A DNA stretch of 64,000 bases from contig NZ_JAGPNL010000009.1 in NCBI RefSeq assembly GCF_018069565.1, positions 291,291-355,290 of the forward strand, read 5' to 3'. The stretch is from Streptomyces tagetis. GTDB lineage: Bacteria > Actinomycetota > Actinomycetes > Streptomycetales > Streptomycetaceae. Both the position numbers and the translations under genes were made by a program. Below are positions 32,659-40,971 of this stretch, one piece after another. The stretch's first letter is position 1. The number at the start of each line of letters is the position of its first letter. Below the pieces are notes generated by a model. It worked only from the letters and a program-made list of their open reading frames with translations. It ran no database searches and was not told the DNA's origin.

Positions 32659-33006
32659 TTACGACGCGCGCCCCAGGGCCCAGCAGTGGTCGGCCAGGGA
32701 CCGGACTGTAAGGGCGAGCTTCTGCGCGACGACGTGGCGCTGGTCGAACGTTTCTCCGGGGGACAGTCGCAGCCGCATCCGGGCCTCGCCGACGCAGGCC
32801 AGCGCGCAGGTCCGGGGCACGTCGTCTTCCGGGAGACGTGCGGCGATCGTCTCGATCTCGGGGACGGCGCTCTCGATCATTCCGCGCAGCGCCAAGAGCA
32901 GGGACTCCAGCTCTTCCGGACTGGGCTCTCTGGCATCGGGTGCGAGCAGCAGGGTGGCTGTTTCCCGCATCGTCGTCGGGTCTACGGGGGCAGCAGCGTG
33001 TGGCAC
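32659..33006 (-). CDS. DUF6415-like protein, first gene of the radical SAM operon
   Basis: 115 residues from GTG 33006, with GAGGAG upstream. Helical throughout: TMRETATLLLAPDAREPSPEELESLLLALRGMIESAVPEIETIAARL, then ACVGEARMRLRLSPGETFDQRHVVAQKLALTVRSLADHCWALG. By appearance it matches small Streptomyces proteins annotated as DUF6415 natural-product-biosynthesis family, which I recall near XRE regulators; biochemical role unknown. It lies 91 bases before the radical SAM start and is divergent from the XRE gene, sharing the 33007-33188 control region. Confidence 0.65.
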   Translation of the reverse strand: MPHAAAPVDPTTMRETATLLLAPDAREPSPEELESLLLALRGMIESAVPEIETIAARLPEDDVPRTCALACVGEARMRLRLSPGETFDQRHVVAQKLALTVRSLADHCWALGRAS

Positions 33007-33078
33007 GGCGGCACTCCTCGGGTGTCGTCCACGCCCGGGGCCGGTCACGCAGCCGCCGGGGTTTTGTGTCACGGCTCA

Positions 33079-33103
33079 CGTTCGCGCCGTTATTCTGCGA
33101 ACG
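33079..33103. promoter_or_regulatory. Candidate XRE operator in the divergent control region
   Basis: CGTTCGC (33079-33085) and GCGAACG (33097-33103) form perfect 7-bp arms around an AT-rich 11-bp centre (GCCGTTATTCT). It sits between the divergent DUF6415 and XRE genes and is a natural target for the regulator. Confidence 0.5.
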
Positions 33104-33188
33104 CGACGACAGACGAGGCGTCGCTGCGACGGCACACCGGGCGTCATTTCGGTGTCATTCCATCCGTGGGGGAGCTACCGTCGATCAC

Positions 33189-33953
33189 ATGGCCACTCCG
33201 AACGGAACCCTCCGAGCGGTCCGCATGGGCCTGCTCATGTCCCAAGACGAACTCGCCCGCGCCATCCGCGACGCCGGCCAGCGAGTCGGACAACCCAATG
33301 ACGCCTCCAAGCGGCTCGTGCAGCGCTGGGAGTCCGGCACCACCGCAGCCCCTCGCCCCGTGTACGCACGTGCGCTGGAGGCGGTCACCGGCCTGCCGAT
33401 AGAGTCGCTGGGCTTCCCGCCCGCCACGCTCGCCCGGATCTCCGAGGACGGCCAGGGCGGACACGACCTCCAGGACTCACCCGTCGGTGTACCCATCGCG
33501 AACGGGACGCTGGCACCGCAAGCGACAGCACGCGGGAACTACTCAGGGGTGTGGCTGTCCACCTACGAGTACGTCTCCAGCGGGCGGGACAACGCCGTCT
33601 TCACCGGCAAGCACCACATCGTCCTCCTTCAACACGGCAACCGGCTCACCGGCCGGAGCCTGCCCGGCGCCAGTCTCAACCCGGACAGCCCGCTCACCCT
33701 CGACTTGCAGGTGGAGGGAAGCACCGTCACCGGCACGTGGACCGAGCAGACCGCCGCCGAGGGCTACTACCGAGGCGCCCGGTACTTCGGCGCGATCCAG
33801 ATGCTGGCCGAGCCGACCGGCCGCCGGATGGCCGGCAAGTGGGTGGGGTTCGGGAAGGAGTTCGACGTGAACACGGGGCCGTGGGAGCTGCGGCTACTGG
33901 ACACGTCGACAGCGAAGGCCACGCTCGACTCGTACAACCGGCCTCCCGAGTAG
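33189..33953 (+). CDS. XRE-family regulator with a C-terminal beta-rich domain
   Basis: 254 residues from ATG 33189, behind GGGGGAG. Residues ~8-68 form an HTH (LRAVRMGLLMSQDELARAIRDAG then VQRWESGTTAAPRPVYARALEAVTG). After a linker, residues ~115-240 are beta-rich: NYSGVWLSTYEYVSSGRDN, GKHHIVLLQHGNRLTGRSLPG, LTLDLQVEGSTVTGTWTEQT, KWVGFGKEFDVNTGPWELRLLD. This looks like a small barrel or lipocalin-like ligand domain. It probably represses or activates the divergent radical SAM operon in response to a ligand (inference). Confidence 0.8.
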   Translation: MATPNGTLRAVRMGLLMSQDELARAIRDAGQRVGQPNDASKRLVQRWESGTTAAPRPVYARALEAVTGLPIESLGFPPATLARISEDGQGGHDLQDSPVGVPIANGTLAPQATARGNYSGVWLSTYEYVSSGRDNAVFTGKHHIVLLQHGNRLTGRSLPGASLNPDSPLTLDLQVEGSTVTGTWTEQTAAEGYYRGARYFGAIQMLAEPTGRRMAGKWVGFGKEFDVNTGPWELRLLDTSTAKATLDSYNRPPE

Positions 33954-34026
33954 CCCCTGGACGCACGAAAGCGGCCCCGCCCTCCCCTTCGTGGGGATGC
34001 TGTTGGTTGATTCGGGGCCTGGCGTG

Positions 34027-34069
34027 ACGTCGGCCTTCAAGACCCTGTTGTGGTCTTGAAGGCCGACGT
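34027..34069 (+). terminator. Perfect 18-bp hairpin between the XRE gene and the IS fragment
   Basis: Arms ACGTCGGCCTTCAAGACC and its exact complement with a 7-nt loop. It may terminate XRE transcription, or be the stem-loop that marks the end of the IS1182-like element. Confidence 0.6.
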
Positions 34070-34075
34070 TGTCGT

Positions 34076-34219
34076 ATGGGATGGGTGCGGATGTCGATGC
34101 AGCCGAAGGGGTCTGGGGAGATCCCGGCGGAGACGGTGCGGGTGGCGCGGGCCGCGTTCCCGAAGGGGAGCCTGGCGATCCGGGTGCGGGACGAGCTGGG
34201 GCCGTTGTTCACGGATGAG
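34076..34219 (+). pseudogene. IS1182-like transposase, N-terminal fragment
   Basis: Reads MSMQPKGSGEIPAETVRVA, then RAAFPKGSLAIRVRDELG and PLFTDE: the conserved start of IS1182-family transposases. After TDE the similarity stops and the frame runs into integrase sequence (VSDAFRRLSREAG). About 90 percent of the transposase is missing, so the IS was cut by deletion or recombination. Confidence 0.65.
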
Positions 34220-34571
34220 GTGTCGGACGCCTTCCGGCGCCTGTCTCGGGAGGCCGGGGTTGTCGCCGATCAACCTTCGTGATCTACGCCACGTGGCGGC
34301 GACGCTGATCCATGCGGGTGGAGGTGACCTGCATGCGATCAAGGAGACGCTTCGGGACGGGACGGTTCAGCTAGCGTCCGACACGTACACCAGTCTCCTG
34401 CCGCAGGTCGACCAGGAGGTGGCGAGGAACGCCGAGGGCATCGTGCCGCGCGCCCGCCGACCCTTGCCGTCCGACACGGCCGCTCACGCAGGGCGCCGAA
34501 AACGAGTGAGCGCCCCTTCTGGTCTACACCAGTCGGGGTGCTCGTTCTGCTGGCGAGGGCCGCGTTTCTGA
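34220..34571 (+). pseudogene. Tyrosine integrase, C-terminal remnant with frameshift
   Basis: Begins SDAFRRLSREAG in the frame of the IS fragment, then an extra G in the run 34256-34259 shifts it to LSPINLRDLRHVAATLIHAGG, DLHAIKETLRDG and SDTYTSLLPQVDQEV, ending at 34571. The RxxH of the catalytic site (LRDLRH) and the SDTYTSLL nucleophile region are clear. The N-terminal two thirds are missing. It sits beside the tRNA att site, where an element's integrase belongs. Confidence 0.75.
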
Positions 34572-34582
34572 CGGCTTTTCCA

Positions 34583-34629
34583 GTGGGGCGGGTGGGACTC
34601 GAACCCACGGCCGACGGATTATGAGTCCG
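34583..34629 (-). repeat. Right att site inside the intact tRNA gene
   Basis: The 47-bp core shared with 30930-30976. The tRNA reading is fully restored by this copy, as expected for the integration product. Confidence 0.75.
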
Positions 34630-34657
34630 TTGCTCTAACCGGCTGAGCTACCGCCCC
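34584..34657 (-). tRNA. tRNA with anticodon CAU (Met, or Ile2 if lysidine-modified)
   Basis: 74 nt including the discriminator A. Acceptor GGGGCGG/CCGCCCC, D arm with GTAGCTCAG, anticodon loop CTCATAA (CAU at the complement of 34621-34623), T arm GTGGGTTCGAGTCCCAC. CCA is not encoded. The choice between elongator Met and Ile2 needs identity-element analysis. Integration target of the neighbouring element. Confidence 0.9.
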
Positions 34658-34878
34658 ATAGCGGCGTGTCGCGTACATGTGTGCGCGCCGTCTGCCGCAG
34701 CATAGCCGCTCATACGATCTCCTGCCTCGAATGGTCGGCGCGTCCGGCGCGTTCACGACCATGAGGACTCCGCCGTGCGCTCCGCGGTTCCCGGCGGGGG
34801 AAAAACGCCTGGGGAACGCCTGGGGAACCGGTGGGGCGCACAGGAAAAAGGACCCCTGGCGGGGTCCTCGTTCTGCTG

Positions 34879-34951
34879 CTCCCCCGACTGGACTCGAACC
34901 AGTAACCTGCCGGTTAACAGCCGGCTGCTCTGCCAATTGAGCTACGGAGGA
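34879..34951 (-). tRNA. tRNA-Asn (GUU), first copy
   Basis: 73 nt. Acceptor TCCTCCG pairs with CGGGGGA (one G-U), D arm GTAGCTCAATTGGCAGAGC, anticodon loop CTGTTAA, T arm with GGTTCGAGTCC, discriminator G. Confidence 0.93.
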
Positions 34952-34956
34952 CCGAG

Positions 34957-35029
34957 CTCCCCCGACTGGACTCGAACCAGTAACCTGCCGGTTAACAGCC
35001 GGCTGCTCTGCCAATTGAGCTACGGAGGA
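34957..35029 (-). tRNA. tRNA-Asn (GUU), second copy
   Basis: Same 73-nt sequence as the copy at 34879-34951, five bases away; a recent tandem duplication. Together the pair doubles gene dosage. Confidence 0.93.
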
Positions 35030-35176
35030 ATGCCTCGTCTCGCATCGAACGCACCCGCCTGGGTAACCGCCAGAGGGCGCGCGTTCGCTGCGACACATAC
35101 ATTAGCGCAAGCGGGGGGGTGCTCCCCAATCGGTTCCCCCCGCGCCGAGGAACCACGCAAGGGAAGGGTGGCCACC

Positions 35177-35482
35177 ATGCGTTACCGGCTCACGTTCATC
35201 GTGGGGCTCGCCGTCGGCTACGTGCTGGGCACGAAGGCCGGCCGGGAGCGTTACGAGCAGCTCAGGAAGTCCGCCCAGCAGGTCGCGCAGAACCCGGCGG
35301 TCCGCAACACCGCGGAGTCGGCGGCGCAGCAGGGCCGCCATTTCGCCGACCTGGCGTACCACGCGGTGAGCGACCGGGTCGGCGACCGGATGCCCGATTC
35401 CGTCGCCCAGCGGGTGCGTTCCCTGCGCGAGCGCAACGCGCAGGGCGCGGGCCGGGACGACTGGGGCAGCAGCGCCACCTGA
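35177..35482 (+). CDS. Small YtxH-like membrane-associated protein
   Basis: 101 residues from ATG 35177. One N-terminal hydrophobic helix with the YtxH-like signature (RYRLTFIVGLAVGYVLGTKAGRERYEQLR), then a helical, coiled-coil-prone region (QVAQNPAVRNTAESAAQQGRH) and a polar tail. Probably anchored in the membrane with the rest in the cytoplasm. Members of this group are stress-associated in Bacillus; the role here is unknown. Separate from the FGGY kinase gene that follows after 54 bases. Confidence 0.75.
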   Translation: MRYRLTFIVGLAVGYVLGTKAGRERYEQLRKSAQQVAQNPAVRNTAESAAQQGRHFADLAYHAVSDRVGDRMPDSVAQRVRSLRERNAQGAGRDDWGSSAT

Positions 35483-35536
35483 GGCTTCTGCCCCCATGGG
35501 GTACGGCATCTCTCGCCGTACGGCAGAATTTCGGTC

Positions 35537-36991
35537 ATGGGGATAGTCGCCGGGTTGGACAGTTCGCCCGATTTCACTCGTATCGTCGTCTGTGATGCGG
35601 ACACCGGTGCCGTGCTGCGGCAGGGATACGCTCCGCATCCCGTGGAGAGCCCCGAGGGCGGCGGCCGTCCCTCCGACGTCGACCCGCAGGCGTGGCTCCT
35701 GTCGCTCGGCGAGGCGGCCGGCGGCGGCCTGCTGGAGGGCGTCCAGGCCATCGGGGTCTCGGCACAGCCCAACGCGGTCGTGCCGCTGGACGCGCAGGGC
35801 AACACCGTGCGCCCGGCGATGGTCGGCGGTGACAAACGGGCGCAGGTGGCGGCGGCCGACCTGATCGACGCCTTCGGCGGGCGGGAGGCGTGGGCGCAGT
35901 CCGTGGGCAGCGTGCCGCAGGCCGCCCAGGCCGTGACCAAGCTGCGCTGGCTGGCCCGCAGCGAGCCCGAGTCCGCCGCGCGCACCGCGGGCCTGCTCCA
36001 GGCCCACGACTGGCTCGTCTGGCAACTGCTGGGCCGCCCGCTGCGCCGCACCACCGACCGGGGCGGCGCCTCGGGCACCGGCTACTGGTCGGCGGCGACC
36101 GGCGGCTACCGGCCCGACCTGGTCGAGCTGGCCCTCGGCCGGCAGGTCGTCCTGCCCGAGGTGATCGGGCCCGCCGACGCGGCCGGCACCACCCCGGAGG
36201 GGCTGCTGATCTCCGCCGGCACCGGCGAGACCATGGCCGCCGCCTTCGGGCTCGGCATCGGCCTCGGCGACGCGGTCGTCTCGCTCGGCGCCTCCGGTTC
36301 GGTGATGGCGGTCCACTCCGAACCGCTCGTCGACCAGTCCGGGATGATCACGGCCCTGGCCGACGCCACCGGCATGCACCTGCCCGTCGTCACCACGCTC
36401 AACGCCGTACGGGCCCTGCGCGGCGCCGCCGAGCTGCTCGGCGTGCCGGACCTGGAGACCCTGTCCGGCCTGGCGATGAAGTCGACGCCGGGCTCGCACG
36501 GGCTCGTCCTGCTCCCCTACCTGGAGGGCGAGCGGACGCCGAACCTGCCGCACACCGCCGGCACCCTGGCCGGTCTGCGGCGCGAGTCGATGAAGCCGGA
36601 GCACCTGGCGCGGGCCTCGTTCGAGGGGATGCTGTGCGGTCTGGCGGACGCGCTGGACGTGCTGCGCGCCCGGGGCGTGGACGTGCGGCGGGTCTTCCTG
36701 CTGGGCGCGGCGGCCGAGCTGCCGGCGGTGCAGGAGGTGGCGCCCGCGCTCTTCGGCACGCAGGTCGTCGTCCCGCAGCCGGCCGACTACGCGGCGATCG
36801 GCGCCGCCCGCCAGGCGGCCTGGGCGCTCGGCGCCTCGCAGGGCACGCTGGACCCGCGGACTCCCCCGCTCTGGCAGGGCCCGGTCGCCCAGGTGCTGGA
36901 GCCGGGCGAGAACCTCGCGGTCGGCCAGGCGGTGCGCCAGCAGTACGTCTCCGTACGCGAGCAGACCCACCCGGGGGCGCTGCGCGCGTAG
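35537..36991 (+). CDS. FGGY-family carbohydrate kinase (xylulokinase-like)
   Basis: 484 residues. Actin-fold sugar kinase: N-terminal phosphate loop IVAGLDSSPDFTRIVVCDADTG, AIGVSAQPNAVVPLD, AMVGGDKRAQ, TDRGGASGTGYWS, the second-domain FGGY-type ATP motif VVSLGASGSVMAVHS, and PYLEGERTPNLPHTAG. Most like xylulokinases, but the usual QMHG-type loop reads QPNA, so substrate specificity is uncertain. It would phosphorylate a pentulose or related sugar in the cytoplasm. Good codon bias; a run of GAGACCGG repeats follows. Confidence 0.85.
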   Translation: MGIVAGLDSSPDFTRIVVCDADTGAVLRQGYAPHPVESPEGGGRPSDVDPQAWLLSLGEAAGGGLLEGVQAIGVSAQPNAVVPLDAQGNTVRPAMVGGDKRAQVAAADLIDAFGGREAWAQSVGSVPQAAQAVTKLRWLARSEPESAARTAGLLQAHDWLVWQLLGRPLRRTTDRGGASGTGYWSAATGGYRPDLVELALGRQVVLPEVIGPADAAGTTPEGLLISAGTGETMAAAFGLGIGLGDAVVSLGASGSVMAVHSEPLVDQSGMITALADATGMHLPVVTTLNAVRALRGAAELLGVPDLETLSGLAMKSTPGSHGLVLLPYLEGERTPNLPHTAGTLAGLRRESMKPEHLARASFEGMLCGLADALDVLRARGVDVRRVFLLGAAAELPAVQEVAPALFGTQVVVPQPADYAAIGAARQAAWALGASQGTLDPRTPPLWQGPVAQVLEPGENLAVGQAVRQQYVSVREQTHPGALRA

Positions 36992-37100
36992 CCGACGGAG
37001 ACCGGGAGGCCGGCGGACCAGGAGACCGGCGGACCAGGAGACCGACCGGGAGGCCGGGAGACCGGCAGACCGGGAGCGCGAGGCCGGCAGGCCGAAAGCA
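36992..37100. repeat. Short irregular tandem repeats after the kinase gene
   Basis: Repeated GAGACCGGCGGACCAG and GGGAGGCCGG motifs. The remaining bases to 37281 include a weak promoter-like TTGAGG (37201) before the ABC genes and nothing else recognisable. Confidence 0.6.
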
Positions 37101-37281
37101 GTGGGGGCGGACGAACGCGTGACGCCGGTCCCCGTGGGACGGCACCCCCGCCGCCGGGGCCCGCCGCCGGGGGCCCGCCGCCGCCCCGCCGGAAAATCGG
37201 TTGAGGTAACGCCGGTGGAGTGTTCGACGATAGGGGCCAGGGGCAACCACTCGCCCCGTCGCCGACTCCGAGAGACCCAGC

Positions 37282-39015
37282 GTGCTCATACGATTGCTGC
37301 GGGCCCATCTCAGGCCCTACAGGAAACCCATCGCCCTGGTGGTGGTACTCCAGTTCCTCCAGACCTGCGCCACCCTCTACCTGCCCACCCTCAACGCGGA
37401 CATCATCGACAACGGTGTCGTCCAGGGCGACTCCGGCTACATCATGGGCTTCGGCGCCGTGATGATCGCCATCTCGCTCGCCCAGGTCGTGTGCAACATC
37501 GGCGCCGTGTACTTCGGCGCCCGCACGGCCGCCGCGCTCGGCCGGGACGTGCGGGGCGCCGTCTTCGACCGGGTGCAGTCCTTCTCCGCGCGCGAGGTGA
37601 GCCACTTCGGGGCGCCCTCGCTGATCACGCGGACCACCAACGACGTCCAGCAGGTCCAGATGCTGGCCCTGATGACGTTCACCCTCATGGTGTCGGCGCC
37701 GATCATGTGCGTCGGCGGTGTGGTGCTGGCCCTCGGCCTGGACGTGCCGCTGTCCGGGGTGCTGCTCGGGGTGATCCCGGTGCTGGCGGTCAGCGTGACG
37801 CTGATCGTGCGGCGGCTGCGCCCGCTGTTCCGCTCGATGCAGGTGCGGCTGGACACGGTGAACCGGGTGCTGCGCGAGCAGATCACCGGCAACCGCGTGA
37901 TCCGGGCCTTCGTGCGGGACGCGTACGAGGAGCGGCGCTTCCGCAAGGCCAACGCGGAGCTGACGGACGTGGCGCTCGGCACCGGCAACCTGCTGGCGCT
38001 GATGTTCCCGGTGGTCATGACGGTGGTGAACCTGTCGTCGATCGCGGTGGTCTGGTTCGGCGCGCACCGCATCGACAGCGGCGGCATGCAGATCGGCGAC
38101 CTGACCGCCTTCCTCGCCTATCTGATGCAGATCGTCATGTCCGTGATGATGGCCACCTTCATGTTCATGATGGTGCCGCGCGCCGAGGTGTGCGCCGAGC
38201 GCATCCAGGAGGTCCTGGACACCGAGAGCAGTGTGGTGCCGCCGGCCGCGCCCGTCACCGAACTGCGCCGGCGGGGCCGGCTGGAGCTGCGCGGCGCGGG
38301 CTTCCGCTACCCCGGCGCCGAGGAGCCCGTGCTGCGTGGCGTCGGCCTGGTGGCGCGGCCCGGCGAGACGACCGCCGTCATCGGCTCGACCGGCAGCGGC
38401 AAGACCACGCTGCTCTCCCTGGTGCCCCGGCTCTTCGACGCGACCGAGGGCGAGGTGCTGGTCGACGGGGCGGACGTACGCACCCTCGACCCGGCGCTGC
38501 TGGCCCGCACCGTGGGCCTGGTGCCGCAGAAGCCGTACCTGTTCGCCGGCACCGTGGCGACGAACCTGCGCTACGGCAACCCGGACGCCACCGACGGGGA
38601 ACTGTGGCGGGCGCTGGAGGTGGCGCAGGCCAAGGGGTTCGTCGAGGCGCTGGAGGGCGGGCTGGACGCGCCCATCGCGCAGGGCGGCACCAATGTCTCC
38701 GGCGGCCAGCGGCAGCGGCTCGCCATCGCCCGGACGCTGGTGCAGCGCCCGGAGATCTACCTCTTCGACGACTCCTTCTCCGCCCTGGACTACGCGACGG
38801 ACGCGGCGCTGCGCGCCGAGCTGTCCCGGGAGACGGCCGAGGCGACCGTGGTGATCGTGGCGCAGCGGGTGGCGACCATCCGGGACGCCGACCGGATCAT
38901 CGTGCTGGACGAGGGCCAGGTGGTCGGCGTCGGCCGGCACCGCGAACTGATGGCCGGGAACGAGACGTACCGGGAGATCGTGCTCTCCCAGCTCACGGAA
39001 GCGGAGGCTGCCTGA
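37282..39015 (+). CDS. ABC exporter half-transporter, subunit A (heterodimeric multidrug type)
   Basis: 577 residues from GTG 37282. Six-helix transmembrane domain (from VVVLQFLQTCATLYLPTLN to MQIVMSVMMATFMFMMVP) then a nucleotide-binding domain: Walker A GSTGSGKTTL, Q-loop GLVPQKPYLFAGT, signature NVSGGQRQRLAIART, Walker B IYLFDDSFSALDY and H-loop-type region VIVAQRVATIRDAD. The Walker B is followed by Asp rather than the catalytic Glu and the H-loop His is Gln, so this is the degenerate-site partner of a heterodimer. It overlaps the next gene by one base (TGATG). Confidence 0.92.
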   Translation: MLIRLLRAHLRPYRKPIALVVVLQFLQTCATLYLPTLNADIIDNGVVQGDSGYIMGFGAVMIAISLAQVVCNIGAVYFGARTAAALGRDVRGAVFDRVQSFSAREVSHFGAPSLITRTTNDVQQVQMLALMTFTLMVSAPIMCVGGVVLALGLDVPLSGVLLGVIPVLAVSVTLIVRRLRPLFRSMQVRLDTVNRVLREQITGNRVIRAFVRDAYEERRFRKANAELTDVALGTGNLLALMFPVVMTVVNLSSIAVVWFGAHRIDSGGMQIGDLTAFLAYLMQIVMSVMMATFMFMMVPRAEVCAERIQEVLDTESSVVPPAAPVTELRRRGRLELRGAGFRYPGAEEPVLRGVGLVARPGETTAVIGSTGSGKTTLLSLVPRLFDATEGEVLVDGADVRTLDPALLARTVGLVPQKPYLFAGTVATNLRYGNPDATDGELWRALEVAQAKGFVEALEGGLDAPIAQGGTNVSGGQRQRLAIARTLVQRPEIYLFDDSFSALDYATDAALRAELSRETAEATVVIVAQRVATIRDADRIIVLDEGQVVGVGRHRELMAGNETYREIVLSQLTEAEAA

Positions 39016-40943
39016 TGGCCGGTCCTGGGGGACGCATGATGGCCGGGGCCGGTCCCGACCAGCGGTCGATGGACTTCGTGGGGTCCGGCAAGCGGCTCAT
39101 CGGCCGGTTCCGGCCGGAACGGGTGACGATCTGGGCGCTGCTGGCCTGCGTGGTCCTCAGCGTCGGCCTGAGCGTGATCGGGCCGAAGATCCTCGGCAAG
39201 GCCACCGACCTGGTCTTCGGCGGCATCGTCGGCCGGGACCTGCCGGCCGGGACCACGAAGGAACAGGTCCTGGAGTCGATGCGGGCGCGCGGCGAGGACC
39301 GGATCGCCGACATGCTGCGCGGCACCGACTTCACGCCGGGCCGGGGCATCGACTTCACCGCCGTCGGCCAGGTGCTGCTGCTCGCGCTCGGCACCTTCCT
39401 GGTGGCGGGGCTGCTGATGGCGGTGGCGACCCGGCTGGTGAACCGGGCGGTCAACCGGACGATGTTCCGGCTGCGGGAGGACGTGCAGACGAAGCTGTCG
39501 CGGCTGCCGCTGTCGTACTTCGACAGCCGTCAGCGCGGTGAGGTGCTGTCCCGGGCGACCAACGACATCGACAACATGGGCCAGACCCTCCAGCAGTCGA
39601 TGGGTCAGTTGATCAACTCGCTGCTGACCGTGCTCGGCGTGCTGGTGATGATGTTCTACGTCTCCTGGCTCCTCGCCCTGGTGGCGCTGGTGACGGTGCC
39701 GCTGTCGTTCGTGGTGGCGACCCGGGTGGGCAGGCGGTCCCAGCCGCACTTCGTGCAGCAGTGGCGCTCCACGGGCCAGTTGAACGCGCACATCGAGGAG
39801 ATGTACACCGGGCACGCCCTGGTGAAGGTGTTCGGCCGGCAGGAGGAGTCGGCGAAGCAGTTCGCCGAGCAGAACGAGGCGCTGTACGAGGCCGGGTTCC
39901 GGGCGCAGTTCAACAGCGGGATCATGCAGCCGCTGATGATGTTCGTGTCGAACCTGAACTACGTGCTGATCGCGGTGGTCGGCGGGCTGCGGGTCGCCTC
40001 GGGCACGCTCTCCATCGGCGACGTGCAGGCGTTCATCCAGTACTCCCGGCAGTTCTCGATGCCGCTGACGCAGATCGCGTCGATGGCCAACCTGGTGCAG
40101 TCGGGCGTGGCCTCGGCGGAGCGGGTCTTCGAGATCCTCGACGCCGAGGAGCAGTCGGCCGACCCCGTCCCGGGCGTGCGGCCGGAGGAGCTGCGGGGAC
40201 GGGTCGCGCTGGAGCACGTGTCGTTCCGTTACGACCCCGACACGCCGCTGATCGAGGACCTGTCGCTCACCGTGGAGCCGGGTCACACGGTGGCCATCGT
40301 GGGACCGACGGGCGCGGGCAAGACCACGCTGGTCAACCTGCTGATGCGGTTCTACGAGGTCTCCGGCGGGCGGATCACGCTGGACGGCATCGACATCGCG
40401 GCGATGTCCCGGGACGAACTGCGTTCCGGCATCGGCATGGTGCTCCAGGACACGTGGCTGTTCGGCGGGACCATAGCGGAGAACATCGCGTACGGGTCCC
40501 GGCGCGAGGTCACCCGCGGGGAGATCGAGGAGGCGGCACGGGCCGCGCACGCCGACCGGTTCGTGCGGACGCTGCCCGACGGCTACGACACGGTGCTGGA
40601 CGACGAGGGCACGGGGGTGAGCGCCGGGGAGAAGCAGCTCGTCACCATCGCGCGGGCCTTCCTGTCCGATCCGGTGATCCTGGTGCTGGACGAGGCGACG
40701 AGTTCGGTGGACACCCGCACCGAGGTGCTGATCCAGAAGGCGATGGCCAAACTGGCGCACGGGCGGACGGCGTTCGTCATCGCGCACCGGCTCTCCACCA
40801 TCCGGGACGCCGACACGATCCTCGTCATGGAGGACGGGTCGATCGTCGAACAGGGCGGGCACGCCGAGCTGCTGGCGGCCGGCGGGGCCTACGCGCGGCT
40901 CTACCGGGCGCAGTTCGCCCAGGCGGTGGCCGAGGTCGAGTAG
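39015..40943 (+). CDS. ABC exporter half-transporter, subunit B
   Basis: 642 residues, translationally coupled to subunit A. N-terminal transmembrane domain with an extracytoplasmic insert after the first helix (LVFGGIVGRDLPAGTTKEQV ... RGTDFTPGRGIDF), then a complete nucleotide-binding domain: Walker A GPTGAGKTTL, Q-loop MVLQDTWLFGGT, Walker B VILVLDEATSSVD with the catalytic Glu, and H-loop FVIAHRLSTIRDAD. The signature reads VSAGEKQLVTIARAF, altered from LSGGQ, as often in one subunit of heterodimers. The cargo (drug, lipid or peptide) cannot be inferred. Two close-packed genes like this form a pump by themselves. Confidence 0.93.
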   Translation: MAGPGGRMMAGAGPDQRSMDFVGSGKRLIGRFRPERVTIWALLACVVLSVGLSVIGPKILGKATDLVFGGIVGRDLPAGTTKEQVLESMRARGEDRIADMLRGTDFTPGRGIDFTAVGQVLLLALGTFLVAGLLMAVATRLVNRAVNRTMFRLREDVQTKLSRLPLSYFDSRQRGEVLSRATNDIDNMGQTLQQSMGQLINSLLTVLGVLVMMFYVSWLLALVALVTVPLSFVVATRVGRRSQPHFVQQWRSTGQLNAHIEEMYTGHALVKVFGRQEESAKQFAEQNEALYEAGFRAQFNSGIMQPLMMFVSNLNYVLIAVVGGLRVASGTLSIGDVQAFIQYSRQFSMPLTQIASMANLVQSGVASAERVFEILDAEEQSADPVPGVRPEELRGRVALEHVSFRYDPDTPLIEDLSLTVEPGHTVAIVGPTGAGKTTLVNLLMRFYEVSGGRITLDGIDIAAMSRDELRSGIGMVLQDTWLFGGTIAENIAYGSRREVTRGEIEEAARAAHADRFVRTLPDGYDTVLDDEGTGVSAGEKQLVTIARAFLSDPVILVLDEATSSVDTRTEVLIQKAMAKLAHGRTAFVIAHRLSTIRDADTILVMEDGSIVEQGGHAELLAAGGAYARLYRAQFAQAVAEVE

Positions 40944-40971
40944 GCCCGGCCGCGGGGCGGCGGGAAGGGGG

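Larger units (their letters stand above)
30930..34629. mobile_element. Decayed integrative element inserted in the 3' end of a tRNA(CAU) gene
   Basis: A 47-bp segment of the tRNA gene (34583-34629) is repeated at 30930-30976 with two mismatches; the outer copy is only a 3' fragment. This is the classic result of tyrosine-integrase integration at a tRNA. The broken integrase gene lies next to the intact tRNA, as in actinomycete integrative elements and prophages. Between the att sites: a four-gene radical SAM operon with terminator, a divergent XRE regulator, an IS1182-like fragment and the integrase remnant. No replication or transfer genes remain, so the cargo is now fixed. Confidence 0.75.
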
